Source: JAKVCB01 sp963578605
Lineage (GTDB): Bacteria; Planctomycetota; Planctomycetia; Pirellulales; Lacipirellulaceae
Length of the DNA stretch: 21,590 nt
NCBI GenBank assembly: GCA_963578605.1
Contig: CAUZEA010000097.1
Coordinates: 1-21,590 of the forward strand
Direction: 5' to 3'
Made by a program: the position numbers and the translations under genes. Below are positions 7,868-16,323 of this stretch, piece after piece. The notes beneath the pieces were generated by a model that searched no databases, was not told the origin of the DNA, and worked only from the letters and a program-made list of their open reading frames with translations. Each line of letters starts with the position of its first letter. The stretch's first letter is position 1.

Positions 7868-9373
7868 ATGAGCAACGTGCATCCCTTGCGTGAACAACAA
7901 TTGATGATGACACGACGCCAACTATTCGGCCGTTCTGCACTTGGTCTTGGCACCGCTACCATGGCAAACCTGCTCGGCTCCGACCTGCTGGCGAACAACA
8001 ACGAACGATCAGATACGGCATATCACACTCCCAAAGCAAAACGGGTGATCTACCTGTTCATGAGCGGGGGTCCCAGCCACCACGATCTCTGGGATTACAA
8101 ACCCAAACTCCAGGAAATGTCTGGCCAGCAACTGCCTGATCACGTGCGCGACGGTCAACGCATTACCGGCATGACAGCCAACCAGGGAAATGGGCTGCCT
8201 ATTGCACCAAGCAAGTACAAGTTTACCAAGGTCGAGAATAATGACCGTGGTGTCTGGATTAGTGAATTGCTCCCCTACACCACAACCGTCGCCAAAGAAC
8301 TCTGTGTGATCCACAGCACGTTTACCGAGGCCATCAACCACGATCCGGCAATCACCTACATTCAAACCGGCAGTCAAATCCCCGGACGGCCCAGCCTGGG
8401 AGCCTGGTTGAGTTATGGACTCGGTAGCGACAATCAAAATCTACCCCACTACGTCGTGATGCATGCCCGCACGAATTTTGCAGAACAAAGCTTGTTCAAC
8501 CGCTTGTGGGGAACCGGCTTCATGCCGTCAGACCACCAGGGGATGTTGCTCAGAAGCCAGGGCGACCCAGTCCTTTATCTGAGCAACCCGGCCGGTGTCA
8601 CCCGCAACGACCGGCGGGCACAACTCGATGCCCTGGCCACAATCAACGATGTTCAAGCCCGTGAGTTCGGCGACCCCGAGGTGCTGGCCCGTATCCGCCA
8701 ACATGAGATGGCTTACCGAATGCAGTCTTCCGTTCCAGAACTAATGGACCTCTCTGGTGAAACGGAAGAGACGTTCCGGTTGTATGGAGAAGACGCCCGC
8801 CAGCCAGGCACCTTTGCAGCCTGTTGTCTCACGGCCCGTCGCCTGGCAGCACGCGGCGTGCGTAACATTCAGATTTTCCACCGGGGATGGGACGCCCACG
8901 GTAATCTTCCACAGGAACATACCTCGCAATGTAAAGATGTTGACCAGGGGTGTGCGGCCCTGATCAAAGATCTCAAACAACGAGGTATGTTGGACGAAAC
9001 CCTCGTCATTTGGGGTGGAGAGTTCGGTAGAACCGCCTACTGCCAGGGAGATCTCACCAAGGAAAATTACGGGCGTGACCACCATCCTCGTTGTTTCACC
9101 ACTTGGATGGCTGGCGGAGGGACCAAGCCAGGGATCACCTATGGGCAAACTGACGACTACGGCTACAACATCACCGATGCGGACGGAGTGGTACTGGCCC
9201 CTCAGCCAACCAAAGACAGCTGGACTCCCGGCACGATGCATATTCATGATTTGAATGCTACGATCCTGCACCTGCTGGGAATCGACCACACGCGACTGAC
9301 TTACCGCTACCAGGGTAGAGATTTCCGCCTAACCGATGTTCACGGGCACGTAATCCACGACATTATTGCCTAG
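7868..9373 (+). CDS. DUF1501 Tat-exported protein (sulfatase-like alkaline-phosphatase fold)
   Basis: The 501-aa product is the usual partner of the preceding gene. A twin-arginine signal (TRRQLFGRSALGLG, residues 15-28) predicts Tat export. The body shows the DUF1501 landmarks: SGGPSHHDLWD (66-76), 'PGRPSLGAWLSYGLG', W341-D-A-H-G-N346, GGEFGRT (383-389), GRDHHP (402-407) and the closing 'DLNATILHLLGIDH'. The aspartate and histidine positions resemble the metal sites of the alkaline-phosphatase/sulfatase superfamily, to which DUF1501 is related; no activity is proven. The ATG at 7868 is followed by in-frame ATGs at 7904 and 7907 that would also keep the signal, so the start is not certain. 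The 65-base spacing and same strand support co-transcription with the PSCyt1 gene. Confidence 0.93.
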   Translation: MSNVHPLREQQLMMTRRQLFGRSALGLGTATMANLLGSDLLANNNERSDTAYHTPKAKRVIYLFMSGGPSHHDLWDYKPKLQEMSGQQLPDHVRDGQRITGMTANQGNGLPIAPSKYKFTKVENNDRGVWISELLPYTTTVAKELCVIHSTFTEAINHDPAITYIQTGSQIPGRPSLGAWLSYGLGSDNQNLPHYVVMHARTNFAEQSLFNRLWGTGFMPSDHQGMLLRSQGDPVLYLSNPAGVTRNDRRAQLDALATINDVQAREFGDPEVLARIRQHEMAYRMQSSVPELMDLSGETEETFRLYGEDARQPGTFAACCLTARRLAARGVRNIQIFHRGWDAHGNLPQEHTSQCKDVDQGCAALIKDLKQRGMLDETLVIWGGEFGRTAYCQGDLTKENYGRDHHPRCFTTWMAGGGTKPGITYGQTDDYGYNITDADGVVLAPQPTKDSWTPGTMHIHDLNATILHLLGIDHTRLTYRYQGRDFRLTDVHGHVIHDIIA

Positions 9374-9498
9374 CCGCTACCCGTAGATTGTTCCGTACGT
9401 CTCCTCGAGCCAGCCACGAAACTGGGACCTTGGCGGGCCGTTTTAGTCAACAACCCCAACCGGCGGGATCAAACTTCGAACCCGTCCTTCGCTGATCT

Positions 9499-11916
9499 CT
9501 ATTGGTTAACTTCCTTCTCGGAACCGTCGGCCGACTGGTCGGCTCGCTGCTTTTTCAGCTTTTCGATCTTTTTGCTGATATTCGGGCGAAAATAAACTGC
9601 TGTCAGTGGTGGCCAGTAGTCTGCGGCTGATGCGTACTTGTTGTAGGTCTGGTCGAACCACGCCTTGTTCTGTTCCAACAGTTCGAGAGTCGAAGAAAAA
9701 TCGTGGCCCTTGTTGAGGTCAACGTACGGGAAACGGGTCAGGCCAATATTGTAGTCATCTTCGAGGAGCAGGCGTTTAATACCCCAGTCAAAACCGTCAC
9801 GGTGAAAAGTAATCCGGTCCTTGAAGCGTTGGTCGGCGTCAACAACCAGTGCTGTGGCCTCGGCCAGGTAAGCATCAAGTTCAACCCACATCTCCCTTTT
9901 GTTCGCCATGCGATCCTGGACGTTGGAACCCGGCCGGGTCAGTGCCTGGTGTCGCTCAATGGCCAACCAATAGTTGCGCATCGGGTCGGCAGCCGGGCCA
10001 TAGAATTTGGTGAAGAATTCCTCAAGGAGCAGATCAACGTCGGCGTCAATATTCCAGGCAAGCCGTGAGGCAATGTACAAATTCAAGCCGTGTATCGCAA
10101 AGTTGGGCTGGGCTTCAATCATCACGTAGGTACCACCCAGGTCGCGGAAGGCGGGCAGATCCTCGCGAATCTTGTGGACTATCCCCCACGGCCCCCAGTA
10201 ACTCCAGTGCCCGTAGTAGTCATAAAATCCAAGTTGGGTTAATCGAGCGCCCCAACCTTTTACCAGGTGGTAAAATTTCTTGTTGCGCCCAGAGGTGGGG
10301 TCGTTGAACGGTCGGGTGTGATCAAAGGACCATGGCTCGTTGCAGATCAGCCCGGTGTGGTACGGATGTGGCTTGGCGCTTACGGGCAACTCCTTCTGGT
10401 AACCGTAGATGAGGATGCCCAGGTATTTGTCCTTATTCTTTTCATCCAGGCGGTCGTAAATCTGTTTTGAAAAATGGAGCAAGCGGTCCGTCGCCTTCCT
10501 GCCGTCCTCCGACGTCACACCGTAGGACTTGTCTAGCGCCAGGCACGTTTCACAAAGACACATCGGGGCAACATCGTTGGGATCTAACGATGTGACAATC
10601 GCGCCAGGCTTGCTCAACGCCTGGTTGACCTTCTTCGCAACGATGTCGAGCACCTCTGGATTGGTGCTGCAAAAATTGGTCCACGACGAAGTCGTATCGA
10701 ACTTGCGGATACGACCTTCGCGATCGCGTGCATAGTAACCCGGGAACCTGTCGTACGGGTATGGACCTGAATTGACATAGTTGTACCAGGAGTGGCCGTA
10801 GCTCATGCGGCCACGGTTGATCAATGAACGGTTGCGGTGATCCCAGTTGACTGAGCTGTTCCAACTCATACCCCTCGATGAAAAGAACGATGGAGCCTGC
10901 AACTCATCGGTGCGTGCCAGGGTAACCGTCCGGTTCTTGGGCACGATAATCTCCTCACCCAGGCGGCGCGGCAGGAACCAATGGCAATCCATGTGATCGG
11001 TCAATAGCCCGTACACTCCCTGGCACAGGCCGTCCAACGTGCCGCTTTCAATCATCACGTTGCCATTGACGCGCAGCCGATAGGCATCCGTGTGCGGCCA
11101 GTCCTTACCATTCGATTGTTTTTCACTTAACCGCAGCTGAATTGCGGGTTCGCCCGCGTTCCCTTCGCGCGCGATCGGGAGAATTGCATCGGATTTGATT
11201 TTGATACAGCGGGCCAGATCGCTGACGGCAAGAATCAAGGCCTCTTCGCCGGTTCGCAACGGATCGACCTTGCGCCATGCTTTCAGGATTGCGTCATTCG
11301 TGCTGTCGGGCTCAAGCTCCACCGCCTTGGCCATCGGCTCAACGAGGATCCGGTAAACCGACTTCCCTTCTTCGGCAATGACGATACCAGGAGCCTGCTG
11401 GTTTTTCCGGCGATTCTGTAACCGTTCAATAGCATCGCGGGTTCGAGGCGCGTAGGAAGCGACGACCTGCGCCTGGTCCGTGATTGGCTCGACGCTCCTG
11501 TTGGAAAAATCGCCAGGATCGGGCCCGCGTATAGCCAGCCATAGATCACGTGCACGAACAGGTCCAAACCAGATGGAACCCTTGAGTACCTCGCGTCCGA
11601 GGCCCTCGGGCGGCTGAAACGTGAAGGTCCAGGTGGCCTGATCGCCGGGCTGTAGATCACCTTGAAACTTCGAGCCATCAAAACCGATTTGCGCGTGCGG
11701 TGGAAGCATGGCAACGATTTCCAGCACCTCTGTTCCTTGATTGTGCATCTGCGCCTCGACCTGAATCTTTGAGGCATCGACAGCATCCGGTTTACTTGTG
11801 ACATAGATCTTGAAATCTCGATAGGCGTGGGGTAGCGCCGCGGCAACGGCACGATCCGCCGCAACGCTCATGACCAAAACCGTGACCCACCCTCCCAGTA
11901 ACACATATCGAGACAT
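9499..11916 (-). CDS. Secreted DUF4838-domain protein, glycoside-hydrolase-like
   Basis: The 805-aa product begins with a Sec signal peptide (hydrophobic 4-20, cut near AVAA-A). An N-terminal beta-sandwich-like region (about 30-150, 'GDLQPGDQATWTFTFQPPEGL') is followed by an alpha/beta segment with 'DAYRLRVNGNVMIESGTLDG', 'GVYGLLTDHMDCHWFLPRRLG' and 'EEIIVPKNRTVTL', like the N-terminal domain of GH67/GH20 enzymes. The DUF4838 core runs from about 330 to 690: 'FFSSRGMSWN', 'NRGRMSYGHSWYNYV', 'CSTNPEVLD', 'SLDPNDVAPMCLCETC' with C453, C455 and C458, 'TDRLLHFSKQIYDRL', 'IEAQPNFAIHGLNLYIASRL' and 'LLEEFFTKFYGPAADPM'. DUF4838 proteins are predicted carbohydrate-active TIM-barrel proteins in the periplasm or outside the cell; the substrate is unknown. 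The gene converges with the DUF1501 gene across 125 bases and is divergent from the MetE-like gene. Confidence 0.92.
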   Translation of the reverse strand: MSRYVLLGGWVTVLVMSVAADRAVAAALPHAYRDFKIYVTSKPDAVDASKIQVEAQMHNQGTEVLEIVAMLPPHAQIGFDGSKFQGDLQPGDQATWTFTFQPPEGLGREVLKGSIWFGPVRARDLWLAIRGPDPGDFSNRSVEPITDQAQVVASYAPRTRDAIERLQNRRKNQQAPGIVIAEEGKSVYRILVEPMAKAVELEPDSTNDAILKAWRKVDPLRTGEEALILAVSDLARCIKIKSDAILPIAREGNAGEPAIQLRLSEKQSNGKDWPHTDAYRLRVNGNVMIESGTLDGLCQGVYGLLTDHMDCHWFLPRRLGEEIIVPKNRTVTLARTDELQAPSFFSSRGMSWNSSVNWDHRNRSLINRGRMSYGHSWYNYVNSGPYPYDRFPGYYARDREGRIRKFDTTSSWTNFCSTNPEVLDIVAKKVNQALSKPGAIVTSLDPNDVAPMCLCETCLALDKSYGVTSEDGRKATDRLLHFSKQIYDRLDEKNKDKYLGILIYGYQKELPVSAKPHPYHTGLICNEPWSFDHTRPFNDPTSGRNKKFYHLVKGWGARLTQLGFYDYYGHWSYWGPWGIVHKIREDLPAFRDLGGTYVMIEAQPNFAIHGLNLYIASRLAWNIDADVDLLLEEFFTKFYGPAADPMRNYWLAIERHQALTRPGSNVQDRMANKREMWVELDAYLAEATALVVDADQRFKDRITFHRDGFDWGIKRLLLEDDYNIGLTRFPYVDLNKGHDFSSTLELLEQNKAWFDQTYNKYASAADYWPPLTAVYFRPNISKKIEKLKKQRADQSADGSEKEVNQ

Positions 11917-12401
11917 GTTGTGGCTTCCTGGACAATCGATGAAGTTGACGCAATCATTTATACCATACGCGTGCGACCAAGAAAGATATCCCCCACCACT
12001 TGCTACTTGTTTGAAAGAATTTGGCCATTTCGGTTATTTTTCTTCTTGGAGTACTCGTTGCGAGCAGCCAACTAACAAGTCCAAACACCCAAATTTCGCT
12101 TCCTGGAATCTTGTTCCCAATCAGTTCTCCTACCGGCAGTTGTGCCAAACCGCACCTTGAACCCGCTTCCAGGAGATAGGATGACTGTTTCTTTTGCCAA
12201 CGGCATCCGGTTCGGACAACGTGCCCAGCTACTCGACCGTTCACGTTCGCCCCAATGCCAAGTCCGTGAACTGTTGTGGACCGTAAAGACATGACTACCG
12301 AGTTGAGATGACAAATACGAACTGGCATAATGTCACTACGAAGTGTGGGGACTACCGGAGATGCACTACGTCGATCAATTTTACCTCGGAGGATTGAATT
12401 G
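11917..12401. other. Divergent intergenic region, DUF4838 / MetE-like
   Basis: These 485 bases should hold the promoters of both flanking genes. I looked for cobalamin- and SAM-type riboswitch cores that might precede a methionine gene and recognised none. No protein-like frame of convincing composition is present on either strand. The only well-supported site is the ribosome-binding sequence at 12388-12392. Confidence 0.5.
12388..12392 (+). promoter_or_regulatory. Shine-Dalgarno site fixing the MetE-like start
   Basis: GGAGG lies 9 bases before a GTG at 12402 and 6 bases before an in-frame TTG at 12399. The frame stays open up to an ATG at 12330, but that ATG has no such site and would add a tail unlike the family. 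Confidence 0.7.
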
Positions 12402-13454
12402 GTGTCCCAGACAAAGGCTTTTGCCACCACGGTCATCGGTAGTTTACCGAAGCCAGCCTGGCTTCAAGAACAAGTGCCGTTGAATGAACCTGGCAAACAG
12501 GTACATGGTCAAGGTGCAAAGTGGCTGTTCGAGGGTGAACTGCTTGGCCAGGTGCAAGATGACGCCGTTCGGGTCGCCATCCACGACCAGGTCTATGCCG
12601 GCGTTGATATCATCACCGATGGCGAGCAACGACGCAAATCCTACGTGACCCATGTCGTGATGCAACTCGGTGGGTTTGATTACGAGCAGCTGACAAAAAA
12701 ATTGACCCGCCGAGGCCGGCGGCTCGCCGAAGTGGGACGCTGCGTGGGGCCGGTACACCACCACCGCTCAATTTTGAAGGACGATCTGCTTTTCCTGAAA
12801 GACCACTCACCACAACCGGTCAAGGTGACCCTGCCAGGGCCAATGACCATCGTCGACTCGACCTCTGACGAATACTACGGAGACGAACGGGCCATGGCCT
12901 TCGCAGTCGCCGACGCCTTAAACGCCGAGGCGCGCGACTTGGACGCGGCCGGGCCGGAAGTCATTCAGTTTGACGAGCCCGTGTTCAGCCGGTACCCGGA
13001 AAAAGTCGTCGGGTGGGGTATCGAAGCGCTCAATCAGTGTGTGCAGGGCTTACGGGCAAAAACCTGCGTGCACGTGTGCTACAGCTACCCGATGCCCGGC
13101 GTACCCCGGCCAATTGTGGACAGCTACCCGGTGATTCTCGAGGCACTGAACTGCTCACACATTGACCAACTTGCCCTTGAATTCGAAGCGTCGGGGCTCG
13201 ATCCCAAACTGCTTCGATTGTGCCCGTCCAAAACGATTCTATTTGGCTGTATCGATAACGGAGCACTTGGCTTGGACTGCGTCGAAACGCCAGGCCACGT
13301 GAAGAATAAACTGTTGGCCGCTGCAGAACATCTGCCTGCCACGCAAATCCAGGCGGCGCCAGACTGTGGCCTGGTACCGCTGCGCCCGGCAATCGCCCGG
13401 CAAAAACTGGCCGCCATGGTGCAAGGTGCTCGCCTGGCGCGCCAACAGGTGTGA
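12402..13454 (+). CDS. Stand-alone MetE catalytic-domain (cobalamin-independent methionine synthase-like) protein
   Basis: From the GTG at 12402 the product is 350 aa. It opens with 'FATTVIGSLPKPAWL', the usual start of the C-terminal, UROD/MetE-like catalytic barrel. 'YAGVDIITDGEQRR', 'VKVTLPGPMTIVDST' and 'DEPVFSRYPE' follow. The zinc ligands of MetE appear to be conserved: H224 and C226 (HVC), a glutamate at about 260 (ALEFEASG), and C322 (PDCGLVPL). Full-length MetE is about 750 aa with a duplicated N-terminal half; this is the short form seen in archaea and many bacteria. In such proteins the methyl donor may be methyltetrahydrofolate or another methylated carrier, so methionine synthesis is probable rather than certain. 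It is cytoplasmic. Neighbours give no extra pathway hint. Confidence 0.85.
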   Translation: MSQTKAFATTVIGSLPKPAWLQEQVPLNEPGKQVHGQGAKWLFEGELLGQVQDDAVRVAIHDQVYAGVDIITDGEQRRKSYVTHVVMQLGGFDYEQLTKKLTRRGRRLAEVGRCVGPVHHHRSILKDDLLFLKDHSPQPVKVTLPGPMTIVDSTSDEYYGDERAMAFAVADALNAEARDLDAAGPEVIQFDEPVFSRYPEKVVGWGIEALNQCVQGLRAKTCVHVCYSYPMPGVPRPIVDSYPVILEALNCSHIDQLALEFEASGLDPKLLRLCPSKTILFGCIDNGALGLDCVETPGHVKNKLLAAAEHLPATQIQAAPDCGLVPLRPAIARQKLAAMVQGARLARQQV

Positions 13455-13735
13455 TTAGTGAACATCGCAATGGTAACGTCAAGAAGCAGTTCCCGCCAGG
13501 TCGCTTCAACCACCTTCACGCACCAGGCTGTTTGCGGTGTGCCTCTATCACACCGTCACACTACAACCTTCTCGACCAACAGCCCGCCTGCCGGATGCTT
13601 TTTGCGCGGTCCGCTTTTACCCTTTGCCGTCGTCTTGCTGTAGCTATAATCATTCGGTTATCAGGCCTGGCCGGCTGTTGCCACTGTCACGCCAGCCCCG
13701 GCAATCAGGATTGTAGTGGCGTAGGTGGAATTGTC
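13455..13735. other. Intergenic region with candidate promoter for the VIT gene
   Basis: This 281-base gap carries a perfect TATAAT at 13645-13650. The best -35 candidate is TTGCCG at 13624-13629, with a short 15-base spacer. If used, the transcript would begin about 80 bases before the VIT-family start. The plus frame stays open through the gap but its translation lacks family resemblance, so it is not treated as coding. Confidence 0.35.
13723..13728 (+). promoter_or_regulatory. Shine-Dalgarno site for the VIT-family gene
   Basis: AGGTGG lies 7 bases before an in-frame TTG at 13736. Starting there gives 229 aa, the usual length for the family; an earlier ATG at 13451 would add 95 residues without family resemblance. 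Confidence 0.55.
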
Positions 13736-14425
13736 TTGGCCGAAAAAGAAAAGCACCGCACTGGCCGCATCGGGTGGCTCCGGGCCGCTGTCTTGGGTGC
13801 CAACGACGGAATCCTCTCCACGGCAAGCCTGGTGGTCGGCGTTGCCTCGGCCGACGCGACTCGCGGCAATGTCCTGATCGCAGGAGTTGCTGGCCTGGTT
13901 GCCGGCGGTATGTCTATGGCCGCCGGTGAATACGTTTCGGTCAGTAGCCAGGCCGATACGGAAAATGCCGACCTGGCGGTCGAACGCAATGAACTTGCTG
14001 CCGACCAGGAAGGCGAACTGGAAGAATTGGCAGAAATTTATGTCACCCGTGGGCTCGACCGATCATTTGCCACCGAGGTGGCCCGGCAGCTCATGGCACA
14101 TGATGCCCTCGCCGCGCACGCCCGTGACGAACTGGGAATTTCCGACGTCGTCACTGCCCGCCCAGTTCAGGCAGCCCTTACATCTGCCTTCTCGTTTGCC
14201 GTGGGCGCGGCGCTGCCGCTAATCACCATTTCCGTATCACCCGAGCGGTCCATCGTGCCACTGGTGGCGATTACGGCACTTGTTTTTCTCGCGCTGCTCG
14301 GCACGGTCGCGGCACGCATAGGTGGGGCTTCGATGCTGAAGGGCGCCGTGCGGGTCACCTTCTGGGGGGCGTTTGCGATGGCCGTCACCGCCGGCGTGGG
14401 CACGTTGTTCCGGTTGGCCTCTTGA
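13736..14425 (+). CDS. VIT1/CCC1-family iron/manganese transporter
   Basis: The 229-aa product matches the vacuolar-iron-transporter family, which moves Fe2+ or Mn2+ across membranes, probably by proton antiport. Transmembrane helix 1 carries the hallmark 'VLGANDGILSTASLVVGVA' and helix 2 the 'GMSMAAGEYVSVSSQ' segment followed by 'DTENADLAVERNEL'. A cytoplasmic acidic helical metal-binding region ('DQEGELEELAEIYVTRGL' to about residue 140) precedes three more helices (about 143-168, 173-198 and 203-227). The five-helix layout and the E-rich linker fit members that bind metal in that domain. The start is set at TTG 13736 because of the ribosome site and family length. No iron-responsive operator was recognised. 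It most likely exports or stores excess ferrous iron or manganese. Confidence 0.9.
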   Translation: MAEKEKHRTGRIGWLRAAVLGANDGILSTASLVVGVASADATRGNVLIAGVAGLVAGGMSMAAGEYVSVSSQADTENADLAVERNELAADQEGELEELAEIYVTRGLDRSFATEVARQLMAHDALAAHARDELGISDVVTARPVQAALTSAFSFAVGAALPLITISVSPERSIVPLVAITALVFLALLGTVAARIGGASMLKGAVRVTFWGAFAMAVTAGVGTLFRLAS

Positions 14426-14639
14426 GAAAGTCCGCAGGGTGGCCCAGTCGTTCGTGCAGAATGCCGTGCCTCCCGTTAGAGCTACCTATGTACCTATATA
14501 TATAAGTATCGTGCCTGCCCTTGCGTGATACTTATTATTAATACGGATTTCAAGGGATCTCCAATGGACAGAGGCCAGCCGTGTCCCTTCAAGACCAGCA
14601 CTACTGAAAACACTCATCTTCCTGTTTGCGGCCAGGCAG
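14426..14639. other. AT-rich intergenic region
   Basis: A short AT-rich run (TATATATATAAG around 14495-14507) and an 'ATTATTAAT' stretch near 14532 could hold a promoter for the duplicated cassette that follows. No gene was recognised. The repeat-leader described separately begins at 14640. Confidence 0.35.
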
Positions 14640-14879
14640 AGTGTCCAAGTAGCGTCTTGATCCACGCGCTGCCTTCGTTGCCTGGGTTGTCTCTTGTTTG
14701 CAGCGTACGGGCATACTAATGGACTCGCAGCCAACTTGTTGTGCCTGCGTGCACTTTAATTTCTGGCTGCCCGGCGAATAATGCACAACGTCCGCGCCCC
14801 TTTGCCTGATCGCAAGTCTTTGCTGGCGATTGTTCGTTACCACCCGACACGCCTTCTTTTGAAAACACACATAACCCAT
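14640..14879 (+). repeat. Cassette leader, copy 1 (about 240 bases)
   Basis: This segment aligns with 15512-15750 almost without gaps (net one base). The first 71 bases differ at about 14 positions, and a 33-base block inside (14730-14762 against 15601-15633) has a single mismatch. It precedes the first of two paralogous membrane-protein genes. The one-base length difference falls between 14704 and 14729. Both plus and minus strands translate into matching short peptides in the two copies, so nucleotide-level conservation, rather than one frame, seems to be what is retained. Confidence 0.75.
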
Positions 14880-15446
14880 CCCGTTTCTGCAATTGCCGTC
14901 CTGGCCCTCGGGAAGTTCCCCCAGCCAAACCATCAACCGAATCAACTCTTTCTGCCAAACCAGAAGATTCAGTTTTCGATGTCAAACCTGATGCTGTTGG
15001 TCACGGTCGCAACCGCCGGCATGGGCATTTTCGCAACGTTTCCTAACCCAATTGCTGCAGTCTGGTATTACACTTTGTTGGCACTTGGTGTACCGAGTTT
15101 TATCCGCGAATCTGAGGATTGGGATTTCTGGTTACCATCGGTCATGAATTCGTTGCTGATAGCTTGGATCCCAACTCAGCAGTTTTCGACCAATAACTCA
15201 TTCCTGGCTTTTTTCAAGTTTGGGTGCAACCCTTGGTTTCTTTGTTACTCGGCTCTCTGCGCACTGGTTTTGATTCCGCTTTTAATGGTTTCTTTCTGGC
15301 AGCGTCAAACCCAGAACAACTTTTCCTATGCGCTGTTCGTTTATCAGTTCATCTCGACTTTGCCCGGGCTGTATCTCGTCTTTGTGTTATTCATATTTTC
15401 GGCGCTCAGTCTGCTGTCTTCCATCTTTTCATTCCTGGAAATTTGA
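14781..15446 (+). CDS. Unrecognised multi-pass membrane protein, tandem copy 1
   Basis: Up to 221 aa from the ATG at 14781, paralogous to the gene at 15742. Shared landmarks are HPVSAI near the start, 'ALGxFPQ', 'QFSxxNxMLLV', 'GIxxTFPN', 'AVWYY' against 'AIWFY', a central 'WDxWLPxxMN' and 'LFVYQFI' against 'ILVYQFI'. About four transmembrane helices are predicted, all after the first 70 residues. The counterpart of copy 2's ATG is ATA-ACC here (14871-14876), so this copy either starts at 14781, inside the conserved leader, or has lost its start. The region of the extra N-terminal residues aligns with non-coding sequence before copy 2's start, which argues that it may not be translated as drawn. 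No family recognised; function unknown. Confidence 0.6.
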   Translation: MHNVRAPLPDRKSLLAIVRYHPTRLLLKTHITHPVSAIAVLALGKFPQPNHQPNQLFLPNQKIQFSMSNLMLLVTVATAGMGIFATFPNPIAAVWYYTLLALGVPSFIRESEDWDFWLPSVMNSLLIAWIPTQQFSTNNSFLAFFKFGCNPWFLCYSALCALVLIPLLMVSFWQRQTQNNFSYALFVYQFISTLPGLYLVFVLFIFSALSLLSSIFSFLEI

Positions 15447-15511
15447 CGCAAGATCTGACGACCTAGTTCGACCCAGCTTCGAATTTCCCCCATATCAAAA
15501 CGGCTAGCTAA

Positions 15512-15750
15512 AGTGTCTACATAGCGCCTTGATCCCCGCACTGCCATCGTTGACCAAGTTGCCTCTTGTTTGCGGCGTACAGAGCACCAATCGTTTTGTC
15601 GCCAACTTGCTGTGCCTGCGTGCACTTTAATTTTTTGTTGGTCAGCAAATAATTCACCAAGTCCCAGCCGCTTTTCCTGATCGCAGATCTTTGCCTGCGA
15701 TAGCTCGCTGCCAGCCGGCACGCCTCATTTCGCGAAAACCTATGAACCAT
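15512..15750 (+). repeat. Cassette leader, copy 2
   Basis: This is the second occurrence of the leader at 14640-14879. It includes the near-invariant 33-base block at 15601-15633, whose core is TGTGCCTGCGTGCACTTTAA, and ends at the MNHPVSA start of the second membrane-protein gene. The preceding stretch 15447-15511 shows no gene. A TGA closes copy 1 at 15444-15446 and no terminator-like hairpin follows it. Confidence 0.75.
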
Positions 15751-16323
15751 CCTGTTTCTGCAATCGTCGTCCAGGCTCTCGGCATATTCCCGCAGTCAGC
15801 ATCCCGGCAGAATCAGCTCTGGCTGTTAACCCAGGATATTCAGTTTTCGCTGGCAAATATGATGCTGCTGGTCATGGCCGTAAGCGGTGGCATAGGTATT
15901 TTGACAACTTTCCCGAACTCGACCGCTGCGATCTGGTTTTACATCTTGGTGGTGAGTGGTGTGCTGAGTTTTATCCAGGCTCCCAGGTCTTGGGATGTCT
16001 GGCTGCCAACGGGTATGAATGCGCTGTTGATCACTTTGGTGCCGTCGGGTCCTCCGACCACTGAATCATTGCGCGATTTTATCAACTTTGGGCGCGACGC
16101 CTCGTTTTTCCATTATTCGCTTCTATGCGCCCTGGTTTGTGTTCCTTTTCTGATTGATTCCGTCAGGCGGCGACGAGCTCAAGGCGAGCGCTCTTTTGCG
16201 ATTTTGGTTTATCAATTCATCACGGCTTTTCCCGGCCTGGTTGCCATCGCCGCTTTTTTGATTGTCGTCTTTCTAACGGCAACGATGGATTTGGGCCCGC
16301 GTTCAAGTTTCCCCCGGATCTGA
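15742..16323 (+). CDS. Unrecognised multi-pass membrane protein, tandem copy 2
   Basis: The 193-aa product starts at the ATG at 15742 (MNHPVSAIVVQALGIFPQ). An in-frame ATG at 15691 would add 17 basic residues that lie in the conserved leader. A polar, glutamine-rich N-terminus is followed by predicted helices at about 36-57, 62-80, 115-135 and 148-178, with a strongly basic loop (RRRRAQGER) between the last two that should face the cytoplasm. It is paralogous along its whole length to the gene at 14781 and sits in a direct tandem duplication of about 870 bases. I recognise no family. Small size, lack of catalytic-looking motifs and duplication suggest a structural or accessory membrane role, which is only a guess. 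Confidence 0.72.
   Translation: MNHPVSAIVVQALGIFPQSASRQNQLWLLTQDIQFSLANMMLLVMAVSGGIGILTTFPNSTAAIWFYILVVSGVLSFIQAPRSWDVWLPTGMNALLITLVPSGPPTTESLRDFINFGRDASFFHYSLLCALVCVPFLIDSVRRRRAQGERSFAILVYQFITAFPGLVAIAAFLIVVFLTATMDLGPRSSFPRI

Noticed and set aside
13451..13735. N-terminal extension of the VIT-family protein by 95 residues
   Set aside because: The extension has no resemblance to the family, would overlap the end of the MetE-like gene, and a ribosome site supports the TTG at 13736.
14486..14985. Minus-strand small proteins within the cassette leader
   Set aside because: Matching peptides appear in several frames of both copies (for example KLKCTQAQQVG and IKVHAGT), and a one-base indel shifts frames between copies, so no single frame is preserved.
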